The translations under genes were made by a program, and so were the position numbers. Below are positions 1-10,815 of a DNA stretch of 64,000 nucleotides, piece after piece. Below the pieces are notes generated by a model. It did no database searches. It saw nothing but the letters and a program-made list of their open reading frames with translations, and was not told the origin of the DNA. Positions within the stretch are counted from its first letter, which is position 1. Every line of letters starts with the position of its first letter. Origin of the DNA: Limonium bicolor (taxonomy: Eukaryota > Streptophyta > Magnoliopsida > Caryophyllales > Plumbaginaceae); assembly GCA_023374045.1 (NCBI GenBank), contig JAIOTZ010000154.1, forward strand, positions 1-64,000. Reading direction: 5' to 3'.

Positions 1-1
1 C

Positions 2-1114
2 GTCGCTCGACTCTACGCTTTGGAGCAAGAATTGACCACTATCTCTCAGGGAGATGACTCGATACGTGCCTACTACACGAAGGTCAAAAGAATTTGGGAC
101 GAAATAGACTCGACAGACACACTTCCGACTTGTACATGCGCAGGAGACGATGAGTTCAAGAAATACATTAAGCGGCAGAGAGCCATCAAATTCTTGATGT
201 CGGTGAATCCAAGGTTCGCCCAAGTTAGGGCAAACGTTTTGATGATGTCTCCGATGCCTTCTGTCCAACAGATCTACTCTCTCCTGGTCCAAGAAGAGAG
301 ACAAAAGGGAATTGGAAGAGAAGGAAAACTGGAGGAGAACGCAGTATCTTTCGCCACAGATTTTCGCAGCAACACAACGAATACCGGGAGAAACCAGTTC
401 AAGGGCTCCCGACGAAGCACCTTGAAATGCAATCATTGCCAGAAAGTAGGCCACATAGAAGAAAGGTGCTTCGAAAGGGTTGGATATCCACCCAACTGGA
501 GATTTCCTAAAGGAAAAAAATCTCCAAGCACGGCCGCAGCCATGGATGGTAGAGGTGCGAGACAAGAAGAACAGACAAATCCCAGCACCATAGAAGCGTC
601 TCCAACAGGAAAGACCTACAGCGTTGACGAAATCAACCAAATCCTAGCTTATGTGTCGAGAAGCAAGGATGAAGGAGCAGAGAACACTACCAGAAGCAAC
701 ACAAGTTGTAGTTTTGTCGGTAACACTTTCTTGAACCCTAAAACTTGCCTCTCTGCTAGCTCTATTACCTGCTGCAATCTTCATGATTCTGGTTATAGAA
801 GTAGTGCAGATTGGATAGTGGACTCTGGTGCTTCCGAACATATGTGCTGTGATTTGAATAAGTTTGAGAGTTATAACCATCTGAATCATAATCATACTGT
901 CAGTATGCCCGATGGGCACCCACAGAAGGTAGAAATTGTGGGGACTGTGAGATTGAATGATTTAATTTTCCTGTCCAATGTGCTGTATGTGCCATCCTTC
1001 AAATTTAACCTGATTTCAGTAGCCAAATTAGCAAAAGATTTGCCTGGAAAGTTCTTTTTGATAAAAACTATTGTGTTTTTCAGGATTCTAAAACTTTTCT
1101 TGAACATCAAATAG
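2..1114 (+). pseudogene. gag-pr: copia gag and protease region (partial, frameshifted)
   Basis: The frame is open from base 2 with no ATG at the start of the visible part, so this is the interior of a longer gag. A single CCHC zinc knuckle (C-x2-C-x4-H-x4-C, nt 428-469) is followed by the GYPPNW motif often seen after plant copia knuckles; this part packages the RNA. Further on, WIVDSGASEHM (DSG at 821-829) is the active site of the aspartic protease that matures the polyprotein. The frame is lost near 1050, where the following frame resumes homologous-looking sequence; loss of one base would explain it. The stop at 1112-1114 is therefore a product of the shift. Confidence 0.93.
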
Positions 1115-2388
1115 GGAGACAAAGATCTGGAATATACTTGCTCGATATTTCTAACAGGAATGAAGCAGAAATTAGAGTTGCCTCTAGTTGCCTAGTAGAA
1201 AGGGTTGTTACTGGTTTTGATTGTACAAACAAACTAAGCCTCTGGCACCATAGGCTTGGCCATATGCCAATTAATAAGATACAATCTTTGAATTTAGTTG
1301 ATAAACCTCTTTGTCAAAGGCAATTCTTTTGTGAGTCATGTTGCAGGGGAAAAAGCCACAGAGTACCATTTCCTAAGGCTAGTACCTCTGTAACAGAAAT
1401 CTTTGACTTGGTACACATAGACGTTTGGGGTCCCTATAAAGTAAAAACTCATGATGGGTATTCCTATTTTTTGACTCTAGTTGATGACAAGTCCAGGGCA
1501 ACTTGGGTTAAACTGATTAAATGCAAATCTGATGCCTTTCAACATGTTACTGAATTTATAGTTATGATCCAAGTGCAGTTTGGCAAGAATGTTAAGAGCA
1601 TAAGAACTGATAACGCTTATGAATTAGGGAGTTCCAAGGTCACTGCAGATTTTCTTAAAAGTAAAGGAATAAAACATCAACTCACTTGTGCTCATACTCC
1701 ACAACAGAATGGAGTTGTGGAGAAAAGCATCGACATATACTGGAAACAGCTAGGAGTCTCATGTTACATTCCTCTTTACCTTTGAAATTCTGGGGTGAAA
1801 GTGTGTTAACTGCAGTGTATCTCATAAATAGAATGCCGCTAGAAAGCACATTTGGAAAAACTCCCTATGAGATTTTGTATAACAGCAAGCCCAATTATGA
1901 CAACCTTAGATGTTTTGGAAGTTTAATCTTTGCTCATAAGAATCAAGAACTCCATGATAAGTTTGCTTCCAAGTCATTCAAGGGAATTTTCCTTGGATAT
2001 GCTCCTGATAAAAGGTTACAAGGTCTTCGATATGGATGACAATAAAGTGCAGGTTAACAGAGATGTTAAATTCTATGAGAATATCTTTCCTTATAGAAAG
2101 AATGGAGAAAGAGAAGAAACAGAAATGTGTCTCCAAGACACACATGACGGTAAAGAACTTCCAATTTTCCCTACTGAACCTCGTATTTGTCCTTTAACTA
2201 ACTTTGAATCTGAGGAAACAGGAAGGGAGGAGGAACAACACCATGACCAGACAGAACGACATCAATCAAGGGATTCTCTGATGGAGGTCCAGATCGAAGA
2301 ACAACAGGCCTTTCCACTGGAGGGCCCAACCGAGGAACGACAGACTGTGAGAAGAACAGGGAGGAGCAGAGAATGCCCAGACATCTAG
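1115..2388 (+). pseudogene. int: copia integrase region, split over three frames
   Basis: LWHHRLGH followed by CESCCRGK gives the GAG-pre-integrase/HHCC zinc-binding module. The catalytic core keeps all three acidic residues: D in HIDVWG (1420-1422), D in RTDNA (1609-1611) and E in NGVVE (1720-1722). Directly after that glutamate the frame shifts (HRHILETARSLM continues in the next frame); one missing base explains it. A second shift near 2010 follows GIFLGYAPDK, where two missing bases in an A run explain the change into the GYKVFDM frame. The stretch from about 2090 to 2388 is the acidic, poorly conserved linker between integrase and RT. The integrase would insert cDNA into the genome, but no continuous protein can be made. 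Confidence 0.92.
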
Positions 2389-4231
2389 AAGATTATATTG
2401 TGGGAAATGCACACAAACCCAGGAGCAACAGCAACCAGGAACAGCTAAGTACCTTGACCCCTTCTCTGTTATTCTCTGTGATAGATTGACAAATGCTGGA
2501 AAGGAAGTTAGTACAGGCTCTGATCACTCCCTATGTTCTTTAGTACAACCCAGTAGGAGAGTGACTTATCCTATTGTAGAAGGAATTGCCGCATCTAGCC
2601 AATTTGCCACTGACAGAAACAATAGCACTGAAACAGAACCAATAGACTATGAGGATGCTATTAGGAGTGAGCAATGGATTAAAGCTATGAGGGAGGAATT
2701 TGAAGCATTAGAAAGAAATAAAACCTGGGAGATAGTAGATCTTCCCAAGGGAAAGAAAGTGATTGGGTGTAAATGGGTGTATAAGCTGAAGTATAAAACA
2801 GATGGAACCCTAGAGAGACATAAGGCCAGATTGGTGGTGAAGGGTTACACCCAAAAGTATGGCATTGACTACCAGGAAACCTTCTCACCAGTAGTAAAAT
2901 TCACTACTATACGTGCTCTTATCTCTGTTGCTTGCAAAAGAAACTGGACAGTCCACCAATTAGACATTAACAATGCCTTCCTACACGGGGACCTTAGGGA
3001 AGAAGTATACATGGCTTTACCTCTAGGATATAAGGCCACACACCAAAATAAAGTTTGCAGACTTAGGAAGTCTCTATATGGACTGAAACAGGCGTCCAGA
3101 CAATGGCATGAAAAACTGAGCTTCTTTCTCTCCAACTTAGGATTCAAGCAGTCATTAAATGACTACTCTCTTTTTATTAGGAAAGATAACACCGGTTCTG
3201 TTTTCTTGACTGTATACGTGGATGACATCCTCTTAACAGGGGATGACAACCACCAGATTGAAATAATAAAACAGAAACTGAATCTTGAATTCCAAATAAA
3301 AGATCTGGGTGTTATAAATAACTTCCTTGGAATGCAGTTTATTCACAGGAAAGATGGTGTCATTGTGGTGCAAAGCCAGTATGCTGAAAACCTGATCAAG
3401 GAATATCACTGTGAACATCTGTGCACAGCTGTTGCACCACTAGAACTCAATGCAAAACTGCTGAAAGATGAGGGAAAACTCTTATCAGACCCACTCTTAT
3501 ACAGAAAACTAGTTGGAAAAATTAGTTTTCTAGCACATACCCCCCGCCCTGATCTCTGCTTTACAATTCAAACTTTGAGCCAATTCCTGCAGAAACCCAC
3601 AGAACAGCATTGGAAAGCAGCCATACACACACTAAAATACATTAAGGGAACTGCAGGTTATGGATTGTTCTTTAATAAAACAATTAACTTCTGTTTGAAT
3701 GCTTTCTGTGATGCAGACTGGGCAGGATGTCCTAACACCAGAAGATCAATCAGTGGGTTCTATATTACACTGGGAGGTTCCCCCCTATCCTGGAAGGCGA
3801 AGAAACAAGGAACTGTGGCCCTGTCATCAGCAGAAGCAGAATATCGTGCCATGAGACAAGCCACAACAGAAATCAGTTGGTTGACAAGGGTTCTACACGA
3901 ACTGGGAGTGGAGGAGATCATGCCAATCCCACTGAAGTCAGACAGTCAATCTGCTGTCTACATAGCAAGGAACCCCGTGTTTCACGAGAGAACGAAACAC
4001 ATCGAAATCGACTGCCATTTTGTGCGACAGAAGATACAGCAGGGGCTCATAGAAGTGGAATTTATACCATCTCAGTTACAGCTGGCAGACGTCCTTACAA
4101 AGACACTCACTGGAAGGGACTACTCAAGGGTCAAGCACCAGTTGGGAATGAGACAGGTTGAAGGAACAGAAAGATCTGAATGCGGCACTTGTAAAGTAAT
4201 TAGCAAAGCTTTACATTGCTGTAAGCTTTGA
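2389..4231 (+). pseudogene. rt-rh: copia reverse transcriptase and RNase H
   Basis: The longest intact piece of the element: from 2486 (a TTG, not a real start) to the TGA at 4229-4231 the frame is open. RT hallmarks in order are TWEIVDLP, KARLVVKGYTQ, ETFSPVV, QLDINNAFLHG and the catalytic YVDDILLTG (YVDD at 3215-3226). The RNase H domain shows CDADWAG, LSSAEAEYRAM and KSDSQSAV, which contain the expected D, E and D. The C-terminus (HFVRQKIQQG, QLADVLTK) is typical of copia pol. Bases 2389-2485 lie across a frame change from the integrase linker. These domains copy element RNA into DNA and remove the RNA strand. Confidence 0.95.
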
Positions 4232-4238
4232 GAGGGGG
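4231..4238 (+). other. copia polypurine tract
   Basis: AGAGGGGG lies immediately before the TG that opens the 3' LTR and overlaps the last base of the pol stop codon. It would prime plus-strand DNA synthesis. Its position between pol and LTR is as expected for copia. Confidence 0.9.
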
Positions 4239-4461
4239 TGTTAGGATATAATATATGTTAGTGTATATGCAACGGTCACTTATAGTATACCTCTCATATA
4301 AATATCCTAATCTGTACTTCGTTACTCTTTAGTCAAAAAATACAGAGAATGTCATTTCTCTCTGGTTATAGACTCAACCTTGTAATCCCGCATATTCAAG
4401 AAATAAAGAAAGTTCTTCTCCTTCTTCTACCTATCTACTCTATCTTTCCTGTTCGCATACA
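4239..4461 (+). repeat. copia 3' LTR
   Basis: The LTR opens with TGTTAGGATATAATATATG directly after the polypurine tract. It contains a TATA box, TATAAATA (4297-4304), with CT-rich sequence downstream, and an AATAAA signal (4402-4407) that would end the transcript. The right boundary is provisional: TG...CA ends are possible at 4457, 4461 or 4485, and the partner LTR needed to decide is outside the window. Confidence 0.8.
4297..4304 (+). promoter_or_regulatory. TATA box in the copia LTR
   Basis: TATAAATA lies about 58 bp into the LTR, as expected for the U3 promoter of a short copia LTR. The matching promoter that drove this copy would have been in the 5' LTR, outside the window. Here it could only drive transcription into flanking DNA. 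Confidence 0.55.
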
Positions 4462-5570
4462 CTCCCAAAACCGGCACATCGTGACAATATCTTCTCCCAT
4501 TTCCAATCGCGTACTCATAGACATTGATTTCCATACATTTCTGGTGTACTCATAGATGGACTGGAGAAGATAATTAGTACGGCTTCAGCATCACAACAGT
4601 TACGCATTCCATTCAACTAAAGCTAGAGATCGGGTCCACGAATGATTTCCCTGATGTACTCGTAGACATTGATTTCCATAGCTTACAAAAGGTAACTTGC
4701 CTGTTTGTGGTGTTCCTCTATGTATATCAATTTAGGGCTTTCGATTTAGGTTACCAGAATTGAATAAAATCGCCTGTCATCAGTAGTACGCAGAGGACTT
4801 GATGCCGAAACTGGAGAGTCCTGTCGTGCGTGTCGGGAGTGAAATTGCGTACAGAGGGAGTGAAGCGTGAGAATGAGGGTGACTTAGCAGAGTTAGGGTT
4901 CATTGACGATTTTAGAAATTGGGGTGGTGTCGTGAGGTAGAAAAGGGTGATTAGGCGTTTGTTTTTTCCACGTTGATCTTTTTTTAATAAGGTTACATGT
5001 CAGCAACTATTAACGTCAGGATGACGGAGTTAGACTTCAGGGTCTCAAAGTCAAGGATGTCATTACCTCAGGGGGTTGCTAATAATTATTAAAAACATAA
5101 GGGGGTTATTATAATATCCTGAAACCTCAAAGGGGTTGTCAGTAATTTACTCAAAATTTTAAGAAAATAGGAATTGAAAAAGGTAAATTCTTGTCTACAG
5201 GTCTATATATGGGAGGAGCACCTCCGTAATGTGAATTTTTTTTATTTTTTCTTTTCACGCGCACCACAATGTTGATTTGTTTTTCTTTTCATTTATCTAA
5301 AAATTTTTATTCTTTTTTTATCATAAAAATTTTAAATTGTTGTAATTTTTAATATATAAGTCCAAAATGAAAAAAAATTATATTTTATTCACCTAAATTC
5401 AAGCTCTTCAAAACAAAACCAGTCATGGATACGTTTTGACAACTTTTAAAAAAATATTTTTATATGTGTACGATGATACACTAAAATGATAATATGATTC
5501 ATTAATTTTGTATTATGATTCATTAAAATTGATATTATGATTCATTAGGTAATAAGTGATGAATTTGACA
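4462..5570. other. Gene-free flank of the copia element, with short direct repeats
   Basis: A 25 bp stretch at 4511-4535 recurs at 4656-4680 with one mismatch, and a shorter piece occurs at 4543-4557. From about 4970 to 5160 there are purine-rich phrases around GGGGGTT with near-repeats. From 5220 the DNA is very AT-rich, with three copies of a TATGATTCATT motif between about 5490 and 5550. On the minus strand a short open frame of about 50 codons runs from an ATG at 4903 to about 4756 and is followed by a possible splice donor; I do not recognise it and do not call it a gene. Confidence 0.5.
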
Positions 5571-6135
5571 TTTTTAACTTTACTAGGATGGTTTTTGAGG
5601 TGTTTTGGGGTAGGGCAATCTAGAATGTGTTCTGTACTTTATATTGTAGCACCTAACTCGACAGGTTTTTAGGGTTTGTGGTAGCGGGTTTAGGGTCTAA
5701 CGACCCTAAAAATGCCTTCGACGTTTTATCTTTCCTAGTGTGGGTTTTAAGGTGTTTTGGGGTAGAGTAATCTATTTGGAATTTGTTTTGTACTTTATAT
5801 TGTAGCAACTAACTCGACATGTTTTTAGGATTTGTGGTAGCAGGTTTAGGGTCACTCAAACCCTAAACATGCCTTCAACGTTTTTTAGCTTTACTAGGGT
5901 GGGTTTTGGGGTGTTTTTTTTTTGGAGGGGGGGGGTTAGGGTAATCTATTTGGAAGCCGTTCTATACTTTACATTGTAGCAACTAACTCGACAGGTTTTA
6001 AGAGTTTGTGGTACGGGTTTAGGCCCTAAACCCGCCATTACAAATCCTTAAAATGCATTCGACGTTTTTTAGCTTTTCTGGGGTGGGTTTTAAGGTGTGT
6101 GGGGTTAGGGAAATCTATTTAGAAGTCATTTTATA
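5571..6135. repeat. Tandem repeat, about 155-185 bp unit, about 3.4 copies
   Basis: Units begin near 5571, 5721, 5880 and 6064. Each has a TAGGGTGGGTTTT-like start, then a GGTGTTTTGGGGTAG phrase, AATCTATTTGGAA, a TACTTTATATTGTAGCA phrase, AACTCGACAGG and a telomere-like GGGTTTAGGGT. The last copy is partial. Copies differ by substitutions and small indels (one contains a run of G and T), so the array is not recent. No coding capacity was seen. Confidence 0.85.
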
Positions 6136-6136
6136 C

Positions 6137-6463
6137 TTTAATGTGATGATGTACATATTTTAATGTGAGAATGTACATGTTTTAATGAGAAGATGTACAT
6201 GTTCAAATGTGAGAATGTACATGTTCAATTATCATAATGTATATGTTTTAATGAACATTTGTACATGTTTGTATGACCATCTGTACAAGTTTTCTCCCTT
6301 ATATGTACAGGTTTTAATCTAAGGATGTACATATTTAATGATTCGTACAGGTTTATGTGACCATCTGTATGTTTTTAATGCGAGGATGTACATGTTTTTA
6401 CGTGAGTATGTACATGTTTTAATGAACATTTGTACAGGTTTGTATGACCATCGGTTCAAAATT
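6137..6463. repeat. Minisatellite, about 22 bp unit, about 15 imperfect copies
   Basis: Consecutive variants of TTTTAATGTGAGAATGTACATG, with a second variant type TTTGTATGACCATCTGTACA, fill the interval. Two-unit and three-unit patterns recur (for example the 'AATGAACATTTGTACA' unit followed by the 'GTATGACCATC' unit appears twice), so whole blocks were duplicated. The array directly follows the larger tandem repeat. Confidence 0.85.
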
Positions 6464-7577
6464 TTCTTTTACATTCTATGCACTATAACCCTTAGCAGCA
6501 TCCGTTTTCATTTTTGTAAAAAAATATTTTTTTACTTGCCCGATCATCATATGTAGTCAGGATGGCTACATTTGGATGTAGCTCAGACCTGTTCACTCCA
6601 CTAAAGGCATGTCAGAGTATATTATTCCTTTAAAATAAATGTAATAGAGTAAAAAACTAGTTAAAAATAAATAATTACTTATATGAAAGAATTAGAATAT
6701 ATAATCATTCGGAGTTAATATTTATCAGTTCCTAAAAAGGTGCCGCTGCACTTTCTGTTCGGGTGTCAATCAAATTTAATAATCACCCCTCCCCTGATTA
6801 TCAAATTGTAGGAATAGAGCTCATTTAATTCTTATTCTCTCTTCCTAAAAAAATAGGACTTTTATTTACCAAGTATGGAAATAGGAAATAATTATTTCCA
6901 TTCCCATATATTCATTGACATACCCATGTACCAAGCACCCCCTTTAACTAAATGTTTTGTAGTTCTATAAGACAAGTTACTTGTATTTTTATTATTCATT
7001 TTTTAATATTCTTAATTTTTATCAAGAAAAAACTTTATTATTCTTTAAAACCATACTTTAATTACATCATTTATTATTTATATATTGTATGAATATTTAG
7101 ATAAGTTTTTATTTATGACTTTTTATTAGTTTGTTCTAAAGTTAAATATACATTTACAATTATTATTGGTTCAATTAGTAATAATTTTAAAATAAATACT
7201 AATATTTTCAATCAACCTTACACTTTTACAACTATTGTTTTGGGAAATAAATTTTCTACATACGTTTTGAAAAGAAAGTAAACTATCAACTTATTAATAA
7301 ACAATTCTCTATATTATTGTAGTTGTATATGTAATTTCATTTTTTTTACATATTATATAGTTAATATTGTAACATGTTAAATCTTTTTGACACATTCTTG
7401 TAATTTACTAAAATTTACATTTGTAAAGTTCATAGCTATAATTTACAATTGCAAATTATTAAATAATAACAACATTTATTATTCTTTAGTTACCATACTT
7501 CAATTACATTTTTATTATATATCTATTGTATGAATATTTAGATATATTATTATGAGATTTTTATTAGTTTGTTCTAA
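6464..7577. other. AT-rich gene-free DNA with a duplicated segment of about 105 bp
   Basis: No gene was seen. The segment 7031-7139 recurs as a diverged copy at 7472-7577 (both contain ATTGTATGAATATTTAGATA and end with TTAGTTTGTTCTAA). The family B LTR is inserted exactly at the end of the second copy, so the unbroken first copy predicts the pre-insertion sequence. The expected continuation is not found elsewhere in the window. Confidence 0.6.
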
Positions 7578-8965
7578 TGTAACACCCCTACGCGCTAATC
7601 AAGTCATTATCTCATAATCCGTCTCAATTACTAATACCAACGCAGCGGAAATCATACTACAAACGGTGGGTGATACAATGCCGTTAGTCACCCACGTGAC
7701 TAACAAGGCCAAATCCAAACAAAACAATATCCGTCTGATGGACTTATATACCGAGTACTCTATATCAAACAAGACATTTCATTCCTTAATCAATTCACAA
7801 TACAAATACAATCCTCAATTCCGTTCTATATCGAGTCTACTACAATCCTCAATTGCCGATAACACTTCGGACTTACAATACAACAATTATAAAATCAATA
7901 CAAAGGTTCTTAATCAACTACCCATTCTTATGCAGCAACCCCGTCCTACTCTCGAACGGTAATTGGCTCCAAAGTGCCTGGAAAGTAAAAACGTTGCCCC
8001 AAGGGGCTCAGCAAATGGCTGATATGAAATTCGCATACCCCGCGTGTTAACGGGTACGCCGACTACTTTTTTCTCGAGAGCATGAGATTCATTTAATTCA
8101 ACAATCATGCAAGATAGCTATACATTAAGCATGTACAATAGTAGAAGTATTCAGCATTCATTATGGAATACAATCCCTAACTAACACACAAGGTTGTTAG
8201 TTCATATTACTGTGCTCTTCGGCCTTAAGGGTTTCTACCTCACTGTGTCTTGGTCATTATTCATTGTCTTACCCATTCTCTTGGGTTACTGAAATACCCC
8301 GAATAATTACTACCTTAATTAATAAGGATAAATTAAACCATGAGCAATAATTGCTATCGATATAATGGTATAAAATATATAGTCTAAACTGGACATTAAA
8401 TTATACACTATCTCTAATCAAAGAGAAAATATTAATTAAGGAGAATAAACTCCTAAAATTAATACCACATGTAACATAGTACATGTGTTAAATACACACC
8501 AATATCACTCTATAAATTATATAAATATATTATATACTCTAAACAATCCTAGATACAATACACATATTCATATATGCACCCATAGACAAAAAAATTAATA
8601 ATACATAAGTCATTAAGTGACACATTACTATAATACTAATTGTACAATTTCTGACATATGTTAACTAATAAAAAAACATTTTGAATTCCCTCGCAAAATG
8701 CCAGCCGATTACCTACATAAAAAAACATCATTAGATTAAGTTAAACAAGTAATATAGTACAACAAAGTACAAAGAAAAGTTTAATTTCCTTACCTCTTTC
8801 CCATCCCCCATCGATTTCCTTTTCAGCTAGGACTGCATCAGTTACCTTCCCATCACTTCATCTGTTTCTTTTTCCCTTCTTATACACATCAGTTCTCTCC
8901 TCACCTCTTGCCCACGACAACCGCACCATACCCTTTACTTCTCTTGTTCACTTTCGGTACTGCAA

Positions 8966-9674
8966 TAGTGTCGGACCCAGAATTTTAAATTAGGTGTGTC
9001 AAACTTATAAATTTAAAATTTTGAATTTAATAATAAGTTTTTATATAATGTTATATTGAAGTTGTGATCATTGATAGTATAATGTCTACAATAAAATAAA
9101 TTTTAATTATATTCTTAAAAACAGTTAAAAACATATTATTCGTAATCAAAGTAGTAAATCATAATTCATGAACAAACTAGAAGAATAAATTTAGGTTGCA
9201 GAGCAATGTTAACCAATAAATGAAGGATTAACTTTGTCAGGGGTTTTCTTGGTTCTGTGGAGATAAAATATAAGGCGGCAAGGGGGTGAGTGCATAATAA
9301 ATCAACATTAGAGAAAAATAAACATATTAGTAGAGGAAAGAAAGATACAATTAATTATAATAACGAAAATAAAACTAAAAAATTAAAAGCTAAATAAAAT
9401 ACACAGATGAAGAGTGATTTACAAAGTGAAATAATCTATCTAGTTCAGGTTCTTTAGCCTTAAACTCAATTTATTTTATCATTTTTAGAGGTATTTGTGT
9501 AATGAAACTAACCAAATTGCATAACCATATTTGAACACAACTCACATTATCAACACATGAGTGTCAACACCTACCTAACTGAATTGTTACTTGTAGCATA
9601 TAAATAATTTTAGTTTTATTATGAATTGCATGTGTTCAGTTGACACACTACGCTCTACATTGGGTCCACCCCTG
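8966..9674. mobile_element. Non-autonomous hAT element, 709 bp
   Basis: A perfect 8 bp target duplication, TACTGCAA, lies at 8958-8965 and 9675-9682; 8 bp is the hAT hallmark. The termini are TAGTGTCGGACCCA on the left and, read inward from the right, CAGGGGTGGACCCA, 10 of 14 identical. A further inverted match (GTGTGTCAA) lies about 14 bp inside each end. The interior is AT-rich and has no transposase, so it would need enzyme from a full-length relative. It sits in the leader part of the 8290-14930 LTR, and removing it restores a continuous CT-rich sequence. Confidence 0.88.
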
Positions 9675-10439
9675 TACTGCAACAAGGACAGGAGCTCCCA
9701 CCATCTTCTACTCTTCTCAGTTTGCAGTACTCAACATCAGAAAAAAAAAATATACAAGCAAGCACAACACAGCAGAAATCGTAATGTCCCGCCCCATCTC
9801 CTTCATTTCTTCACGCCTTTCTTCAGCCCTGCTTACCAGAATATTCCTCTTCATTTTCCATCTTCTCAGTTCGCACCCAGCAGCTCTTTTCCCCCTCCTG
9901 TATATCACGCACAACAGCAACAACAGAGGAAGAGTACAAACTGTAAGAGCTTCTTCCTTCTCCTTCTTTCTCGGTTTATACTTCCTCCACCAGACCTCTT
10001 TTCCTCCTCCATACTTACTACATCCTTCAACTTCTTTTCCTCTGCTGGAAACAGCAGCAAGACCTCAGCAAATCACCCTCTTCTTCCCTGTTTTCACACT
10101 GCACAACAACAGAGAACAAAAAAAAAAAAAAAAAAACCGCAGTTGCAAGGAGCGCAACAGCAGATTACATTCACACAACACACCATTATTCCTGGCCTTC
10201 TTTCTTTATGCGTTTCTGTTCAACTTGTTTCAATTGTACACTTGCGTTGCTTGCTCGTCCAGCAATTCAAAGATCGACAACTAAGGAGGAAACAGCTTCA
10301 CTATTTTTTTTTTAGGTAAAGACTTTGTTGCAGATCCGGTCAGATATTTTTTTGCTTTGCCGGATATGTGGTGGGTCGTATTCGAACAGCAGATTACATT
10401 CCAGTGGTTTTGTTGAGCCAAAAACAGACGCCAACACAT

Positions 10440-10815
10440 CATAGAGGAGACATAAAGGCAAGGTGAAGATCTAGCTAGACCATGGCTGTATAAACCTCCC
10501 TTCTTCCTTTCCTTTCATGTCAGATTATGGCTTTCTTCACCAGCTGCGAAACCCACCTCTAGAGACTCCATCACAGCCTGGTTGTAAGCCAAAAAAATCG
10601 GCACTAAAGCATGGACGCAAGGTGAAAGCACAGCCCAACCGTGGCTGTTTAGCCTCCCTTCCTTATTTTCCATACAAAAAAAAATATACTAAGTTACTCC
10701 TCTGTGTATAGTTACCGAGACTTGCTGTAGGAAACTTTCAAAAAAAACCAAGGTAAGAACCATGCTAGACATGGCTGTATCAGCCTTTCTTTTCCCCACT
10801 TTTCCATGAAAAAAA
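10440..10815. repeat. Three diverged tandem units in the LTR leader
   Basis: The phrase 'aaggtgaa...ccatggctgtat.agcctcccttcttc...ttccat' occurs around 10455-10520, 10618-10675 and 10750-10810, at spacings of about 130-160 bp. Each unit is followed by an A-rich stretch. It may be a repeated exon-like block of the element transcript, but I see no coding signal. Confidence 0.6.

Larger units (their letters stand above)
1..4461 (+). mobile_element. Ty1/copia LTR retrotransposon, 5' truncated by the window edge, decayed
   Basis: The order gag, protease, integrase, reverse transcriptase, RNase H, polypurine tract, LTR is read directly and is the copia order (integrase before RT). The open frame is already running at the first bases, so the 5' LTR, primer site and gag N-terminus lie to the left of the window. 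At least four frame changes break the polyprotein, so this copy cannot encode its own proteins as sequenced. The 3' LTR begins at 4239; its end is not certain because the 5' LTR and target duplication cannot be compared. I did not assign a copia lineage. Confidence 0.95.

Noticed and set aside
5690..5900. Interstitial telomere array
   Set aside because: Only single GGGTTTAGGGT phrases occur once per larger repeat unit; no run of TTTAGGG copies.
9621..10319. Overlapping open frames of 232 and 214 codons
   Set aside because: CT- and A-run-rich LTR leader; the first frame starts inside the hAT element and crosses its target duplication, so it cannot be an original gene.
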